64,000 bases of DNA from positions 14,321,804-14,385,803 of the forward strand of contig NC_079431.1 in assembly GCF_026213295.1 (NCBI RefSeq), given 5' to 3'. Made by a program: the position numbers and the translations under genes. Positions 39,214 to 51,642 of this stretch are shown piece after piece. The notes beneath the pieces are model-generated. The model searched no databases and was not told where the DNA came from. It saw nothing but the letters and a program-made list of their open reading frames with translations. The stretch's first letter is position 1, and each line of letters starts with the position of its first letter. This DNA is from Gadus chalcogrammus (Eukaryota; Chordata; Actinopteri; Gadiformes; Gadidae).

Positions 39214-40062
39214 CTGTCCACGCGGACAATACCGCAAAAACAGCAAAAAAGAAACGGGATGTGTTTATGTTTTGACACAAAGTCGGGCACTGGGTATTCA
39301 CTTTATGCGTGTGAGAGTCACAGGATAGAGTTTGAGTGTGAGGAATGGGATTATCTTAAAAGTGGTGACTAGAGAGAGATGGGGAAAACACCTGGGAATG
39401 AGAGTGGAAGTGTGCTGCTATGGAAGAACAGCGGGAATCAGAGAGAAACCGTCTCAGGGTAGCCCAGCGACCCTGAAGACCAAAGTGTTGCAAACAGGCT
39501 CCCTGCTCCCTGATAGCCAGCCTGGGCGATTCCTAATTAGCATCATCGTTATCGATCCACTTGTATTCTCGTGGTTCGACAAAATCTTGCTGGCAATGTC
39601 AAGGGTTCAGGGTAGCCTGTTGTGCTAACACATCACTATGAACAGCAAGTAAGCAGTGAACTACATCTCTAGGCTCTTGCCCTCGACATACCGCACTGAA
39701 GAGGAATGCTGACAAGAAACAACAGGAGCGAACGGAGGACAAAGAGTAGCAGAGAAGAACAGTTAGTAATAAAGTCCCCCCCTGTCACTCCTTCCTAACA
39801 CACCCAGAGAGAAAATAGCTGAAGTCATGCTACCGGTAAACTGTCATGAGATCATTCATGGATGGTTACCCAGCAGTTTACGGACCACTTTAGAGTGTCA
39901 ACAGCGTTTAGCAGCCCAGCCACCGTAAGCCATCCTGTCACTTGGGGAATGCAACCTTCAAAGTGGTTAAACTGTTATTTCCCTCACACTCCCTCTGCCT
40001 GATGCCACCTCGCTCGCTCTCTTGTACTCAGGCATGCACTCACTCATTCACTCATGCACTCA

Positions 40063-40175
<113 letters not shown>

Positions 40176-40276
40176 TCACACGCAAACGCAAACAAAAACA
40201 CACAAGCACACATATTAACACACACACAGACACACACCCCCACTCATACCCTCCTGCACAACCGAGGTGGACTCAC

Positions 40277-40432
40277 TGTTGCCGCCTCGACGGCGTACAT
40301 CCATGGTCAGACTGCCCTGCTGCAGAGCGTCCTCCATGCTGGCCCCCCACTCTGCATAGCTCATGTCTGCCACTCTGTGGCCGCTCACGCTCAGAATCTC
40401 ATCCCCAGCCCGCAGCATCTCCGCCGGGCTGC
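40277..40432 (-). CDS. lmo7: lmo7 exon: second half of PDZ domain
   Basis: 156 bases encoding (G)SPAEMLRAGDEILSVSGHRV through GSLTMDVRRRGGN. Contains the PDZ GSPAE...GDEIL turn and strands, helix B (SYAEWGASMEDAL) and the last strand (LTMDVRR). Acceptor CGTGCAG, donor AACA|GTGAGT. Confidence 0.96.
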
Positions 40433-41421
40433 CTGCACGGGACGCCACACGGAGCACACTCAGAAACCACTCACACGCTGCCAGGGAACAGTTCATACGG
40501 TCTGTCTTACAGGTCCGGCTGCTGATGAACCGTCTCCGCGCTGACTGTTCATGTTACCAACGGTACTAGATGAACCACACTATACTGTGAACGGGCCTTC
40601 TTCACCTGGTGGCCATCTTGGTTAAAAATGTCTGCTAGTTGGGTGAGGAAGGCCTAGGCGTACCGTTAACAGCATCGTGAACCTCATGTGAGTAAGGCAC
40701 TCATAACTGCAGCCTCGTCACTCTCACTACCACAGAGATTCATACGACTGCAGTGGATTTCACACTTTTTCCTTTCCCGTCCATTAGTCATTTAAGTGTA
40801 GGCATAAGTGGACAACGTCCCCATAGTGAGAACACTGTCACTCAGACGTCCACCTCGATGCTAGGCAACATGAGAAAAAAAGACGGCAACACTCTCGTTC
40901 TATTTCCATTCCATGCGGCGCTCCGCAGCCATTTTGCGTGGGTTCTGGATAGCGAGAGAGAGAGAAGTTCAGACACAGCACAACTGACCCACTTAGACGC
41001 TGGCCTACATAGGCATGGTGCACCCGCTGCAAAGACTGCAGAAGGGGGGTGGGCTTTGTGAGGGGGCGTTGGGGGCGTCATCTGAGAACCGAACGAAGGA
41101 ACAAACCACAGAAATGGGGGAACTGGTGGCTGACTACTCGACCGCACTGAACACAGGAGAGTCTTTAGCACCGTGTGTACACATCATTGGACCCTGCCAT
41201 GGGTTACAGAGTAGAGCTGCACCACTGTAGGGATTCACTTTGGGGGGGGGAAAGGTCACTTCATGGTTAATGATCAGAAAATTGTCCCTGGTTGCTGGGA
41301 TGAATCAGAATCTCAGAAAGTGCTTTTCTCGCTTCACGGCTAAAAGCAGTTTTGTCGGTAATGACTTGTCGTGGGTTTCAGAGGAAGAGGAGGAGGAGGA
41401 GGAGAAGGAGGAAGATGTTAC

Positions 41422-41536
41422 CTGGCTGGATGGACTTGACGCGGGTCCCTGAGGCGCTCCAGTCGGCATGGAAACCAAAGTCTCGGCTGCTGTTGGGCTT
41501 CTGGTTGAGACTGATCCTCATGTCAGAGAAGTTCTC
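41422..41536 (-). CDS. lmo7: lmo7 exon: first half of PDZ domain
   Basis: 115 bases encoding ENFSDMRISLNQKPNSSRDF, GFHADWSASGTRVKSIQPG. The peptide-binding loop reads RDFGFHADW where human has LDFGFTIKW, so it is a non-canonical (no GLGF) carboxylate loop as in LMO7. Acceptor: the transcript reads (UG)n-UUUCCAG, so the microsatellite is the upstream tract. Donor CCAG|GTAACA. Confidence 0.96.
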
Positions 41537-41540
41537 CTGG

Positions 41541-41653
<113 letters not shown>

Positions 41654-42477
41654 TAGCAGTTAAAGGTTGTGTGTGTTGGTTGTTGGTGTCTTTGTGTGTT
41701 TGTGTTTGTGGAGGCATGCTTTGTCTGTGTTCAGGGCCCACTCCAGATCCTTTTGTTCCTGTGAATGAATGATTTATTGGTGCTGAATAAAAGTGAAGCC
41801 TGGCCGTACATATAGGACCTTCAATGACAAAGTACTCTGTGGCATTATTTTAGATTAACTCAAGCTTTCACTCCAAGGCCACTGCCACTCGCTTTCCCCC
41901 CTATATGAATTTAAATGACGCTTTCCGATGCTTCTTGATAACCCAGATATTAAAATGAGGCCATTGATAGAGACGGCAAATCAAAATCCCATGCATCAAT
42001 TTCAGCAGCAGCAGATATTTTGCCCGTGGCGGTCCGATCTTGACCTTGACCTAATAACACAGACGTACCGAACCACAGTACGTGCGTTTGAAGCGAGCGT
42101 TCAACATCAGATTGGTGAACTAGCTCTTTGCAACAAGAGGTGTCATAATGTAGCCTCTGTTCCCAAGAACACAGAACCCATTCCCAGCACTCCCTTTAAC
42201 CAAACGATCCCCCCTAACACAACTGGCACTTGGAAAGAAAAATGGAAAAGACAAGCCTCATGCTGCAGAGCATTAACTACAAAGCAAAAGTAAATGGTTT
42301 TACGACTCCCTTGATTGAGGTTAACACTTCTCTGCAGTGCCGTATGGTGCCGTCGTAGGTATTGTCTTAACAACAGCAACATGACACAGCTGGATAGTAC
42401 GCACTACGGAACATCGGAAAGGAAAAGTACTGCGTAAGGCAAGCCCGCTCCTCTGCCGTGTGTAGTAACTGAAGTAC

Positions 42478-42744
42478 CTGGCTGGCATCGCTGCCCAGAG
42501 CTGGGGTTTCACTCTTCACCCGAGGAGGCTCCTGCGACACACTCTTGCTGTTGGAGCTGAGGCCTTTTCCGACCCCCTCCTCTTCATTCGCTTCGTCCTC
42601 CCCCTCCTCCTCCTCCTCATCCTCACCGCTGGACTGAGACGAGGCCTCGTCCTCCAAGGTCATGTACTGCTGGTAGCGGCCTGGCACCGAGGACTTGGTG
42701 GAGACGTCTGCGTCGCCGTTGACGCGGCGGTGGGAGTCGACCGT
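42478..42744 (-). CDS. lmo7: lmo7 exon: TVDSHRRVNGDADV and acidic region before PDZ
   Basis: 267 bases, phase 0-0. Encodes TVDSHRRVNGDADVSTKSS, GRYQQYMTLEDEASSQSSG, a strongly acidic GEDEEEEEGEDEANEEEG stretch, and a Ser-rich tail ending SDASQ. The position directly before the PDZ domain fits LMO7. Acceptor CTGACCCAG, donor CAG|GTACTT. Confidence 0.92.
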
Positions 42745-43223
42745 CTGGGTCAGAGGAAGAGGAGGGTTGATTTAAGGAGGTTCAGAATGAGCATCCCCCC
42801 GAGAGAATGAACCCATCACTTGTCACAAAGAGGGAAAGAATAAGATGGCTTTGTTGGGGCGGTTGGTGGAGAAGGGGGATCCCTGTCAATGGCTTTGATA
42901 AAATACATAGTTTAACTTTTGAATAGAAGTTTGTGATATGATGATTAACATCATCATATCTGGGCCTTTTGTGCAATTGAAACCAGCTATTGACTATTAT
43001 CAGCAATAATATGGAGTAGTTACCATATTAAAGACCATAGATACCATAATGAGATTCATCACCGCTGTAAAACCAGTGGGACTGTTGGACAACGCATTGA
43101 TGTCCATTGAGCTACCAAAGGGGACTTACTGGGGACACCCCAGACAGAGTGTCTAGGGTGCGGGTTGTATTGTAGTGAAGGGGGAGTCCAGCTAGGAGCT
43201 GGGAGCCAGGTCTGGGCACTCAC

Positions 43224-43962
43224 CACGGGGGCCCTGGTGAGGGAGGAGAGGCGGTTGGCCTGGGTCCCGAAGGGCCTGGGCATGATGACCGAGCTGAGCC
43301 TGGTGGTGCTGTCTGCTCTCTGGGTGCTCCTGGGAAGGGAGGCGGACACCCGGGACACCCCCGGGGGCATGGTCGGGTTGTACTGAGGGGCCTCCTTCTT
43401 CTCCGCGGTCCGCACGCCCGCCTTGGGGCGCCACGGCTCCGGGGCCTTCGAGACGAGGGATCGGGGTTCGGGGCTGGGGTTGGGGGCGGGGGTCTTGCCG
43501 GCGTCGGCCATGACTGTGACCGAGGGCTCTTGGGCCGGGCTGATGCTCCTCGGCCGGGCCGGGAGGTCGGCGCTCCTGACGGCGTACGCGCTGCTGCTAT
43601 TGCTGCTTACGCTGCTGCTGGTCACCGTGGTGACGGTGGAGGACGCGCGGGTACCACCGTCGGTCACGGCGCGACTCGGAGCCGCTTCCTGTGGCGGCGG
43701 GGGGGAGGCGGGGCGGTCGGGCGCGGGTCGGGCGGCGGGCTCCTCGTCTTCCGTGGACGGGATGGAGGGGCGGGAGGGGGCCGGGGAGGGGGCCGGGGAG
43801 CGCTCCGGCGGGGAGTAGAGGTCGTCGGCCGTGTTGCTGCGGCCGTAGAGGGAGCGGGAACGCGGCGCCGGGATGGGCACGGCGAAGACGTCCTCGTCCT
43901 CGTCCAGGTAGGAGAGGGAGCTCATGCGGCTGCCAACGGAACGTCTGCTGTCTCTAGACGCT
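43224..43962 (-). CDS. lmo7: lmo7 large exon: Pro/Ser-rich region and ASLPRS...PRPFG
   Basis: 739 bases. Begins (R)ASRDSRRSVGSRMSSLSYL and DEDEDVF, runs through a Pro/Ser/Ala-rich probably disordered stretch, and ends VSASLPRSTQRAD, VIMPRPFG, SSLTRAPV. The SASLPRS...PRPFG block is a conserved LMO7 landmark. Strong pyrimidine tract before CCGCAG; donor GTG|GTGAGT. Very GC-rich. Confidence 0.94.
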
Positions 43963-44650
43963 CTGCGGGGGGAGGGGGGGAGAGAGAGGGGAGAGGGGGG
44001 GCCGGACAGGTACATGGGGGAGGAAGGGGGAGGGGGTAGTGAGTAATGGGGTTAGATAAAGGATAGCAGGGATGAATGGACGGGGTATTAGGGAAAGACG
44101 CAAGGACAAAGCATGAAGGGAGAGGGAGAGACAAAGTTGAAATGAGGAGGAGGTGGGGAGGGGGGGGGGGGTGAATGGGAGGGGAGTGAAAGGAGGGACA
44201 CGAGTTGAAAGGCAGGTGGGGCCAACAGAAGAAGGGGAGGGGAGAGGGTGGGTCGTGAGCCGTGATTAGATTACACTTTCACACTGTCTAAAGGCACGAT
44301 TAGGGAGTACGTTTCTCCTTTCTCCGTCTACTGAAGCTTCTGTCCACAGAGAACTCCCTCTCTGTCTCTCTCTGTCTCTATAAACCTGTCATTTCCTTCA
44401 GAAACCACACAGATACATGGAAATCGAATTACCGCCACACAACACACTACTTGTTAAAACAAGTGCACCGGCAAACGGCACAAACTAATAACAAACTAAT
44501 AACTAATTTATACATCTCTCGTATTTCATCCAGTACAAAACGCTTCCTTTCATCCTGGAACCGGCTAAACAACCGGTCAAACAAGCGTCCCCTTGGCCTT
44601 CACCAGAGCTCCCAGGCCGGGCTGCCTGAACAGGTGCGTGGCGCGCTCAC

Positions 44651-44799
44651 CTCTCCTCTTGCATATCCTTCAGCGACCTGCGTGTTCTCCCGCTGCCGAT
44701 TTCGCCGCCGTAGTTCTGCTCGATCTGCTCCCGCTCCTCCTTCTTCTTCACGATGTCCGAGTTGACGCTCTTACGCCGGGACTTCCACTTGCTCAGGTC
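44651..44799 (-). CDS. lmo7: lmo7 exon: DLSKWKSRRKS...EEREQIEQ helix
   Basis: 149 bases encoding DLSKWKSRRKSVNSDIVKKK EEREQIEQ, then SLKDMQEE(R). Nearly identical in pattern to LMO7 DLAKWKDRRKS..KKKEEREEIE. Predicted helix. Acceptor CCCCGCAG, donor AG|GTGAGC. Confidence 0.97.
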
Positions 44800-44981
44800 C
44801 TGCGGGGACGAGACAAGGGGCTCGCGTCACTCACCTGCCACCATCTTGGAGAGGTCAATTGAACCCCGATAACAAAAGTCCACTCCAACTCTCAAAAAGA
44901 AACACTTTGTTCCTCAGGACACGAGGATGAAGGGAAACGGAGGAGTGGCAAAACTGGAGTGGAATGGAGGGCGGATAGGAA

Positions 44982-45165
<184 letters not shown>

Positions 45166-46053
45166 GACGCGGGGCGAGATTGGTGAGGTGTTCTACTTGT
45201 GTGCTTTAGGCTCCTCCTGGCTCATGTCCCCAGTGTATTGTGGGTTGCGAATGTGACCCAAATGCTGCTTTTGGACACCATCATTTGACAGAGACCCTAT
45301 TCATCGAGAGTACCCACAGACATGCGTGCAACCCTTCTACAACGTGCACAGCAATAAGACTGGAGGTAGTCAGCTAGGATGTAAAGATAGGCCCAACGCT
45401 GTAAAGACTGCATAAAGGTAGTCTAGGGTTGCCAGGTTGTGAACTATTGCGTAACTTGAATGTGAACATACAGGTGGTCATTCTAGCCCACCCACTTTTC
45501 TTATGGGAATGAGGGCAGCTCACAGCCAGAGGGCGGTGCTGCACCACCCAGCGTCTGTCGCCTCTCTCTCTAGCCTTCTGTCTGAGCAGCCCGTTCCTGG
45601 TGCCTGATGGCCAACCGCACACTGGGGCCCACTCCAAAACACCTCTCATCCTACCCACAATGCCCTTTGTGCCCCACTTATACAGACTGACTTAGATGTG
45701 TTGCACCCTTTTGTTACGGCACTCTTCTTCTCGGGTCACAGATGGTACGTTCAACAAGAATTCCCCTGTCTTACGTTCAAAGGACTGGGCCCGTTTAGCT
45801 GTTAAGAAAATAGGAGACGATGAAATAAAAAAAGAAGGAGAATGAGATGATGAAGAACATGAACAAGAAGATGAAGAAGAGGAAGATGGAGACGATATAG
45901 AAAAAATAAATAGGAGGAAATAAAAGAAGAGGAAATAGCAGCAGAAGCGGAAAGAGACGACAGAGAAACAGCGTGTGGCTGACCAAGGCGTGTTCACGTA
46001 TCCTGTAGGGGTGACGTATTCCTCAAGGTTGATGAGGCGGTGGTTATACTCAC

Positions 46054-46165
46054 ATCCTGCCATTTGTCGTCGCTCTCCTTCACCTGCTCCTGGACCTTCT
46101 TAATCTTTTCCCGGTAGACCTGTTTCACCACAGCCGGGTCCACAATGTCGCTCATCGACTTGCTC
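46054..46165 (-). CDS. lmo7: lmo7 exon: SKSMSDIV...KWQD
   Basis: 112 bases encoding (G)SKSMSDIVDPAVVKQVYREK, IKKVQEQVKESDDKWQD. GSKSMSD and KWQD are LMO7 landmarks. Acceptor CACCCAG, donor GAT|GTGAGT. Confidence 0.96.
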
Positions 46166-46938
46166 CTGGGTGGGGGGAGACAGGACGGACACAGTTAACC
46201 TCATGCCCGACTTAGATCCCCTGTCGAGGGTGGCATGGACCCTGCTCCTCAAAGCACCTGAAGGGATGTGCACTGATATGTGTTAGTAGTCAATGCCACT
46301 CCAAAATGCACTTAGTCCCGTTGCTATGGAATCCATATTTATTGCACAATAAACATGAACTTCATCAGCATAAGCCTAATAATACAAAACACCTCAATTG
46401 AGACTGAAAATAGCATCACCCAGGCATTAGTACACGAGTAGCAAAAGCACTGAACAGCCGCCGAGTTCAAGTTCAAAGTCAGAAAAGTTTAACAGGTTAG
46501 TTAACACTGTGTCCCACTGTACACACTGTGTTCACAGACATCACCCTAATGCCAAACCGCAAAAACACGCCATCCACGGACAGGCTCCATGGCGTTATGG
46601 GGGTCCGACCGAAACCACCCCTCATCACTCACCGGTCGGGGGGTTCAGGGACGACTGAGACCTCCTGTGTGAAGCGCTTGGACCACAGACAGCGCTGGCG
46701 AACGCTGGCCCCGGATAACCCCCAGCCTCAAGCGTACACATTCTGCAGCATGGCCGCGTGACGGAGCACCGCCGGCTTGTTGTTATGCGTTCACTCGTTC
46801 ACCCACATTCATGCCGCTCTGTCAATAGGGCTTGTAGAGCAATGTGCTTTGTCACCCCTCCCCCCCACAACCCCACACCTTCTCCAACTAGGCCCTGTGT
46901 AACACAATCCGCAATGTTCTGTGTCAGCGCATTGCATG

Positions 46939-47118
46939 CAGAGAGAGAGACAGAGGGAGGGAGGGAGAGTTAGAGAGAGAATTAGAGAGTTAGAGTGAGA
47001 GTTACAGAGATAATTAGAGGGAGGATGAGTTAGAGGGACTTAGAGAGAGTTAGAGAGAGAATTAGAGAGAGAGTGGGTGAGTTGGAGAGTTAGAGAAATA
47101 ACGAGAGAGAGAGAGAGA

Positions 47119-47176
<58 letters not shown>

Positions 47177-47186
47177 CAGAGACAGA

Positions 47187-47251
<65 letters not shown>

Positions 47252-47252
47252 G
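46939..47252. repeat. (GA)n/TTAGAG minisatellite
   Basis: Left part: irregular AGTTAGAG / AATTAGAG units (about 46965-47100). Right part: GA with (GACAGA)n at about 47158-47186. All in the intron between exons 46054-46165 and 47357-47386. Confidence 0.9.
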
Positions 47253-47356
47253 AAGGGAGCAGCATCACAAAGCGGGGGGTAGGAGGGTTGAGGCTGTGTT
47301 AGGGGAAAAGAGCCAACCCTGACGTGCCACATTCCTGCGCCCGTGCATCAACTCAC

Positions 47357-47386
47357 CCGTCACTACCGTCGTCACTCCTCGGAAGT
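47357..47386 (-). CDS. lmo7: lmo7 30-nt microexon (LPRSDDGSDG)
   Basis: Thirty bases joining ...AAMRI to GSKSMSD: LPRSDDGSD plus split codons. Acceptor TTTCCTAG, donor CGG|GTGAGT. Its length is a multiple of three, so skipping keeps the frame (AAMRM-SKSMSD). Support is from splice sites and phase. Confidence 0.78.
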
Positions 47387-48799
47387 CTAGGAAACCGGAG
47401 AGAACCACATAGACAAAGGCAGTCAGGCAGATGTCTGGGGACTGACCCCGACTAGGAGGGCCTGTGGTGGGGGGGGCTACGTACAGCCGTGCACCCCCAA
47501 CAAGGGAAGGATGAATGCAGGGAAAGCTGTCCCCGCCACTGCCTTGGAGGTTGGCACAGAATCCAACGTAGAGTGGAGACCGAAGATACACACAGAAACT
47601 CTGGGTGGAGTTGTTTTCAGAAGATAGTATAGTTTTTCAGTTCTGTGAGCAGTAGACCCGAACTAACTGTATGGACTTCCCTTCATCTGCTTTTTGTTTG
47701 GGGAGGTGTGCAGACGTCATTTTTGGGGTTGCAACAGCTGCAGCTTTTATAAAACGTAAAGGTTATACTGAACACATGATATTGCCATGGGCCAAGTCAA
47801 TCTAGACAGCCTCGGCCTAGCCTTGAGTGTGATTGTTATTTTCATTATTAACTGTGATCTTGGAGGGATAGATGCTTTGCCAAGTCGCTATGAAGTGTCG
47901 ACAGTGAGCACTTTATTTACTGCGTTGGAGTGTTCCTGAGACATACCCTGGGTTAGAGTTTAGGCTATTTTTCATTTTCTATCCATTGAGCTGTCAGCTT
48001 TCCATGTCTGTGCGAAGTTCCTTTGGTTACGGAGCAACTTGGGAACATCCTGCTCATCCTGCCCTACTCTGCAGGCTGCTGTGGTGGTGTGTTTGGGAGC
48101 ATTCCATCACAATACACTTTGAAGCTTGGCTTTTCTTTATTAAGGTCAGAGAAAGATTTTCAAAGTTGCAGAAAAAACACAAAAAAAGGGTGAAAGAAAC
48201 GCCAATCAAAACAAAATCAAAACCAAAACCGAAAGAAAGGGTCAAACAGATATCCACGCCTATCTTCCGATTGGTAACTCTGCATAAAAGCTTATGCTGA
48301 GAAAGCAATCCATGCATGTCTTGTGGATAAACACATTCAAACTAAGTTGTTATTGAGAGCGCAGTCTTTTTGTGATAGTCCATGTTGCATGGCCTTCACA
48401 TTCAACCTGTCAACCTTTGTGTCACAAAAAGGCCTTCCATACCGCTGACCACACCTGGAAAAAGCACCTCCATGCAAGATCAAACATTTGGCACCAGAGA
48501 ATGAAAACACGTAGACGCTGGGAATGTCCAAGCACCTCTGTGTACACTGTACGAAATGTTCAGACAATCTGGAGTTCCCCTGAATAAGGGGAAGTTCATC
48601 CCTCATGAGGCGTTAGGAACCATAATAGCACCAATATAACGCCACGCCGACATTCAATGTACACCACTACAACCTTCAGGCCGAACCGTTCAACACGCGG
48701 AAACAGGAAAAATGAACTCGGAAATGAATGAGAAATAGTACACAACATCACGGCAGGAATACCAGCCGACGGGCATTGTGAAATCGGACCCGGATCTAC

Positions 48800-49572
48800 A
48801 TCCTCATAGCGGCCAGCCTCTCCACCATAAGCCTCTTTTTGAACCTCAGCTGACCGGACTCTCTGATCTCCCGCCACTTGCGGAGGTCGCCTTCGCTACA
48901 CGCCGCCGGCACGGAGGGCACGGACAGCGATCGCGCGACCCCGTCCGAACACGCCCCCAGCTTCCGCACCAGCATGTCATCGTTCACGGGGTCGGCCTTC
49001 TTCGTGATGGCCAGCCTGCTCTGTCGTTGGGATGCCTTCTGGTGGACCAGGGGGCACGGCGGGCACAGCAGCCGGGCTTGGAGGTCCGGGGGCAGGGCCC
49101 AGGGTTCGGGGACGGGCATGGGGGCGTAGTTGTCGGGCGCGCCGGAGAGCGGGCGCCGCCGCTGGGCCTGCTCCAGGCTGGCCCTGCGGAACACCACGTC
49201 GTCCTGCTCGATGTCCGGGTATGTGGGCTCCGTCTCCTGGGTGGCGGGCAGGCGGCAGCCCCGGTGGACGTGGGCCTGGGTCACGATGTTGAGCTCCGGC
49301 TGGGAGGAGAAGAGGTGGCGGCGGGTGCGGCTGGGGCTCAGCTGGGTCTTCAGCATGGCCATGTCCGGGTTGGACTGGAAGGCCTGGGTGCGCCTGCTAA
49401 ACATGTCGTCGTTGGACAGGTCTGGCGCTAGGGCCTCATAGTCTACGAGGTCCGGGGGCTCCCTAGGGTCCTGACGGCCCAGCAGGGGCCGCCGCACACA
49501 TTTGACCAGCTTGGGCCCCGAGGTGGGGTCCATGCGGGCGTACACCGGAGGGGTGCACTCGGTGTTAGGGAG
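48800..49572 (-). CDS. lmo7: lmo7 largest exon: three DDxxxRR motifs and KKRLMVERL
   Basis: 773 bases (or 779 if AAG at 49579 is used). Encodes LPNTECTPPVYARMDPTSGP, then three D-D-x-x-x-R-R/K motifs (NDDMFSRR, QDDVVFRR, NDDMLVRK) and a conserved end KWREIRES..RFKKRLMVERLA. The open frame runs two codons past the donor (GGAT|GTAGAT) to a TAG that is intronic. The Pro-rich sequence before the acceptor also reads open but is the pyrimidine tract. Confidence 0.92.
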
Positions 49573-50098
49573 CTGAATCTTGGGGGGCGGTGGGGAGGTG
49601 TGAGGTGGAGTGTGCAGACTGGAGGGTGGGCAGAAAGGAGAAAGAGAGAAAAGGATAGAGGGATGAATGAGTGCATGCATGTGATACAGATCACAGAAAG
49701 AGCAGGAAAAGGAGGACGAAGAGAACCCAGCAGTAAAGAAAGAAGGTCAAATTTGGTTCAACCTGAGGCTTATCAAACGAGGATTTCACAATCACAATGC
49801 CTACTGGCAGTATCGACATTGCATTGCTGGTTCCTTTAAAAGTCAGCTATAAATACTTTGCTTCAATTCAGTAAAAGATGAAAAGGAGACACAAGCGGGT
49901 TGCTTTATTAGGCACGTTAGCACAAGTTTCCAACACCTTGATTTCGTACTTTGCCGTTAGCGTGTTAGGGAGAAGTTCAGCAGGCACGCGGGGCCCTTAG
50001 GGGCCCTTCAAAAAGACGTATGGATGGTGTAAAGGGAAGGGGTCCTAGACTGCCCCGGCATTGCCACAGTCATGCAGCTGTATAGACCTTTTCCCCAC

Positions 50099-50234
50099 CA
50101 CGTGGGTGGTGCTGGAGGAGGCGTCGGGGGTGTGGGAGTGAGAGGGGGAGGGGCCATAGGGGGAGTGGCCAGAGGACAGCCAGGGACTGACATCACTGTC
50201 TGATTCGTCAGAGGAAGAGGCCGACTTCTTGGGG
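50099..50234 (-). CDS. lmo7: lmo7 exon: Ser-rich SPKKSASSSDESDSD
   Basis: 136 bases encoding (S)PKKSASSSDESDSDVSPWLS and a Ser/His/Pro/Thr-rich tail ending STTHV. The 5' end is fixed by the split Ser codon with FRQ...MQGFS. The donor is less certain: GTG|GTGGGG is chosen for phase; CAC|GTGGTG is also in phase. Confidence 0.75.
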
Positions 50235-50689
50235 CTACCGCCGCCAAGCAGCAGGACGGGAGGCCGCAGGGAGGAGAGGCGGAGCAGGGGGAGGGAGAGT
50301 TAGAGCCCGGTGGGGAGGGACAGGAAGAAGGAAAGGAAGAAAGGAAGACAGAAAAAACACAAGTCAGATGAAGAGATACAGAAATACAGAAATTTCACCA
50401 AAGCCCAGTTGAATAGTTAAGACCAGTTAGGAAGATTATGGAGTGTTGATTATAAATCATGCAAATAGTAAATAGAGGGGGAGGAAGTTGACTGTAAATC
50501 ATCTAATCCTTCGCGTGTGCATGTGTGTAGCCACATGACCTGGCTGTGTATCAACTGATGTATTTGAGGATTTCTCACAAGGAAGACAAAAGACAATGTG
50601 TTTGTTGCTTTTCGACTAGCATCTACTCAGAGAGAAGCGGCGTGTTGCGGCTCTCTGCCGCCCTGCCGGACGGGGGTGCCCTCACGCAC

Positions 50690-50992
50690 CTGAAGCCCTG
50701 CATCTTCCTGTACCAGGGCCGCCTCTGGGAGCCCATCTTGATCTTCTGGATGTGCACCTCCTCTTCGGGGGTCCAGAACTTGGGCAAGAACTTGTCGTAG
50801 GGGGCGGCCCCCGCGGGCTGGCCCGCCAGGCCCACCTTGCGGCTGTAGAGGTCATCCTGGACGGGGTCGGCGTAGCCCTCCTCGTCGTCCTCGTCTTCAT
50901 CGTCCGAGTCGCCGTACCTGTCTCTGAAGAGGCTGTCGGCGGAGAGGGGCGGGCGGGGGTCTGCCCGCGCCGGGGCCGGCGCACTGGGGCCG
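50690..50992 (-). CDS. lmo7: lmo7 exon: YDKFLPKFWTPEE...RRPWYRKMQGF
   Basis: 303 bases (306 or 309 with alternative acceptors). Encodes a Pro/Ala-rich start, the acidic stretch DSDDEDEDDEEGYADP, VQDDLYSRK, then FLPKFWTPEEEVHIQKIKMG and RRPWYRKMQGF(S), a pattern recognised in LMO7/LIMCH1. The acceptor is AAGCAGCAG|C, three AGs in tandem that all keep the frame. Donor CAG|GTGCGT. Confidence 0.92.
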
Positions 50993-51642
50993 CTGCTGCT
51001 TCGAGAGACGGACCAGTATTCATGCCAGTGGTCAGACCAGCGGTCAAACCCGCGGTCACACCAGAAGTCAAACCAGCAGTCAAACCAAAAGTCAAACAAT
51101 GTCGCAAGCACAGCAAGCCATGGCCACAGCAAGAGGATCACTCACGGCGTCTCGATGTTTGAGCGCAAGACACGATCCAAAAGAATCGACAGACACAAAA
51201 AGTACAAAAACATCATTCTCTGATTCGACGGGTTAGCCAAACATCTCAACTCAAAACTCCAACCAAAATGCAAAAGAAGCATGACCATGATTCCAGGAGC
51301 CGCGTTGCTGACTGCAAATCAATCACTGTACAGACCTTCTGTTCCATAGCAGGCAAACGAAAAAAGTCTGGTTTATAAACAAGCAAAGGCAGACTGTCAA
51401 AACCAGACAACCCAAATGACAATCAAGCAATCAAACTGCGAGCAAAGAAAACTCAACAAAAAAATCACAACAGCAAAAACTCGGCGCTTGGTTAGAGACG
51501 CGGCACACTCAAGCGTCACCATGGTTACCGGTAACCATGCAAACTCAGGGCATAAAAAAGCGCTGATTTGCTCTCATCCTCATCACCCTCGTCATCATCA
51601 GACACATCCAAGAGTCACGCTCTTGCAGTGCGTTGTTCTGAC

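Noticed and set aside
48796..48798. TAG stop ending the large lmo7 exon frame
   Set aside because: It lies in the intron, two codons past a GT donor; the spliced frame continues into GSKSMSD and beyond.
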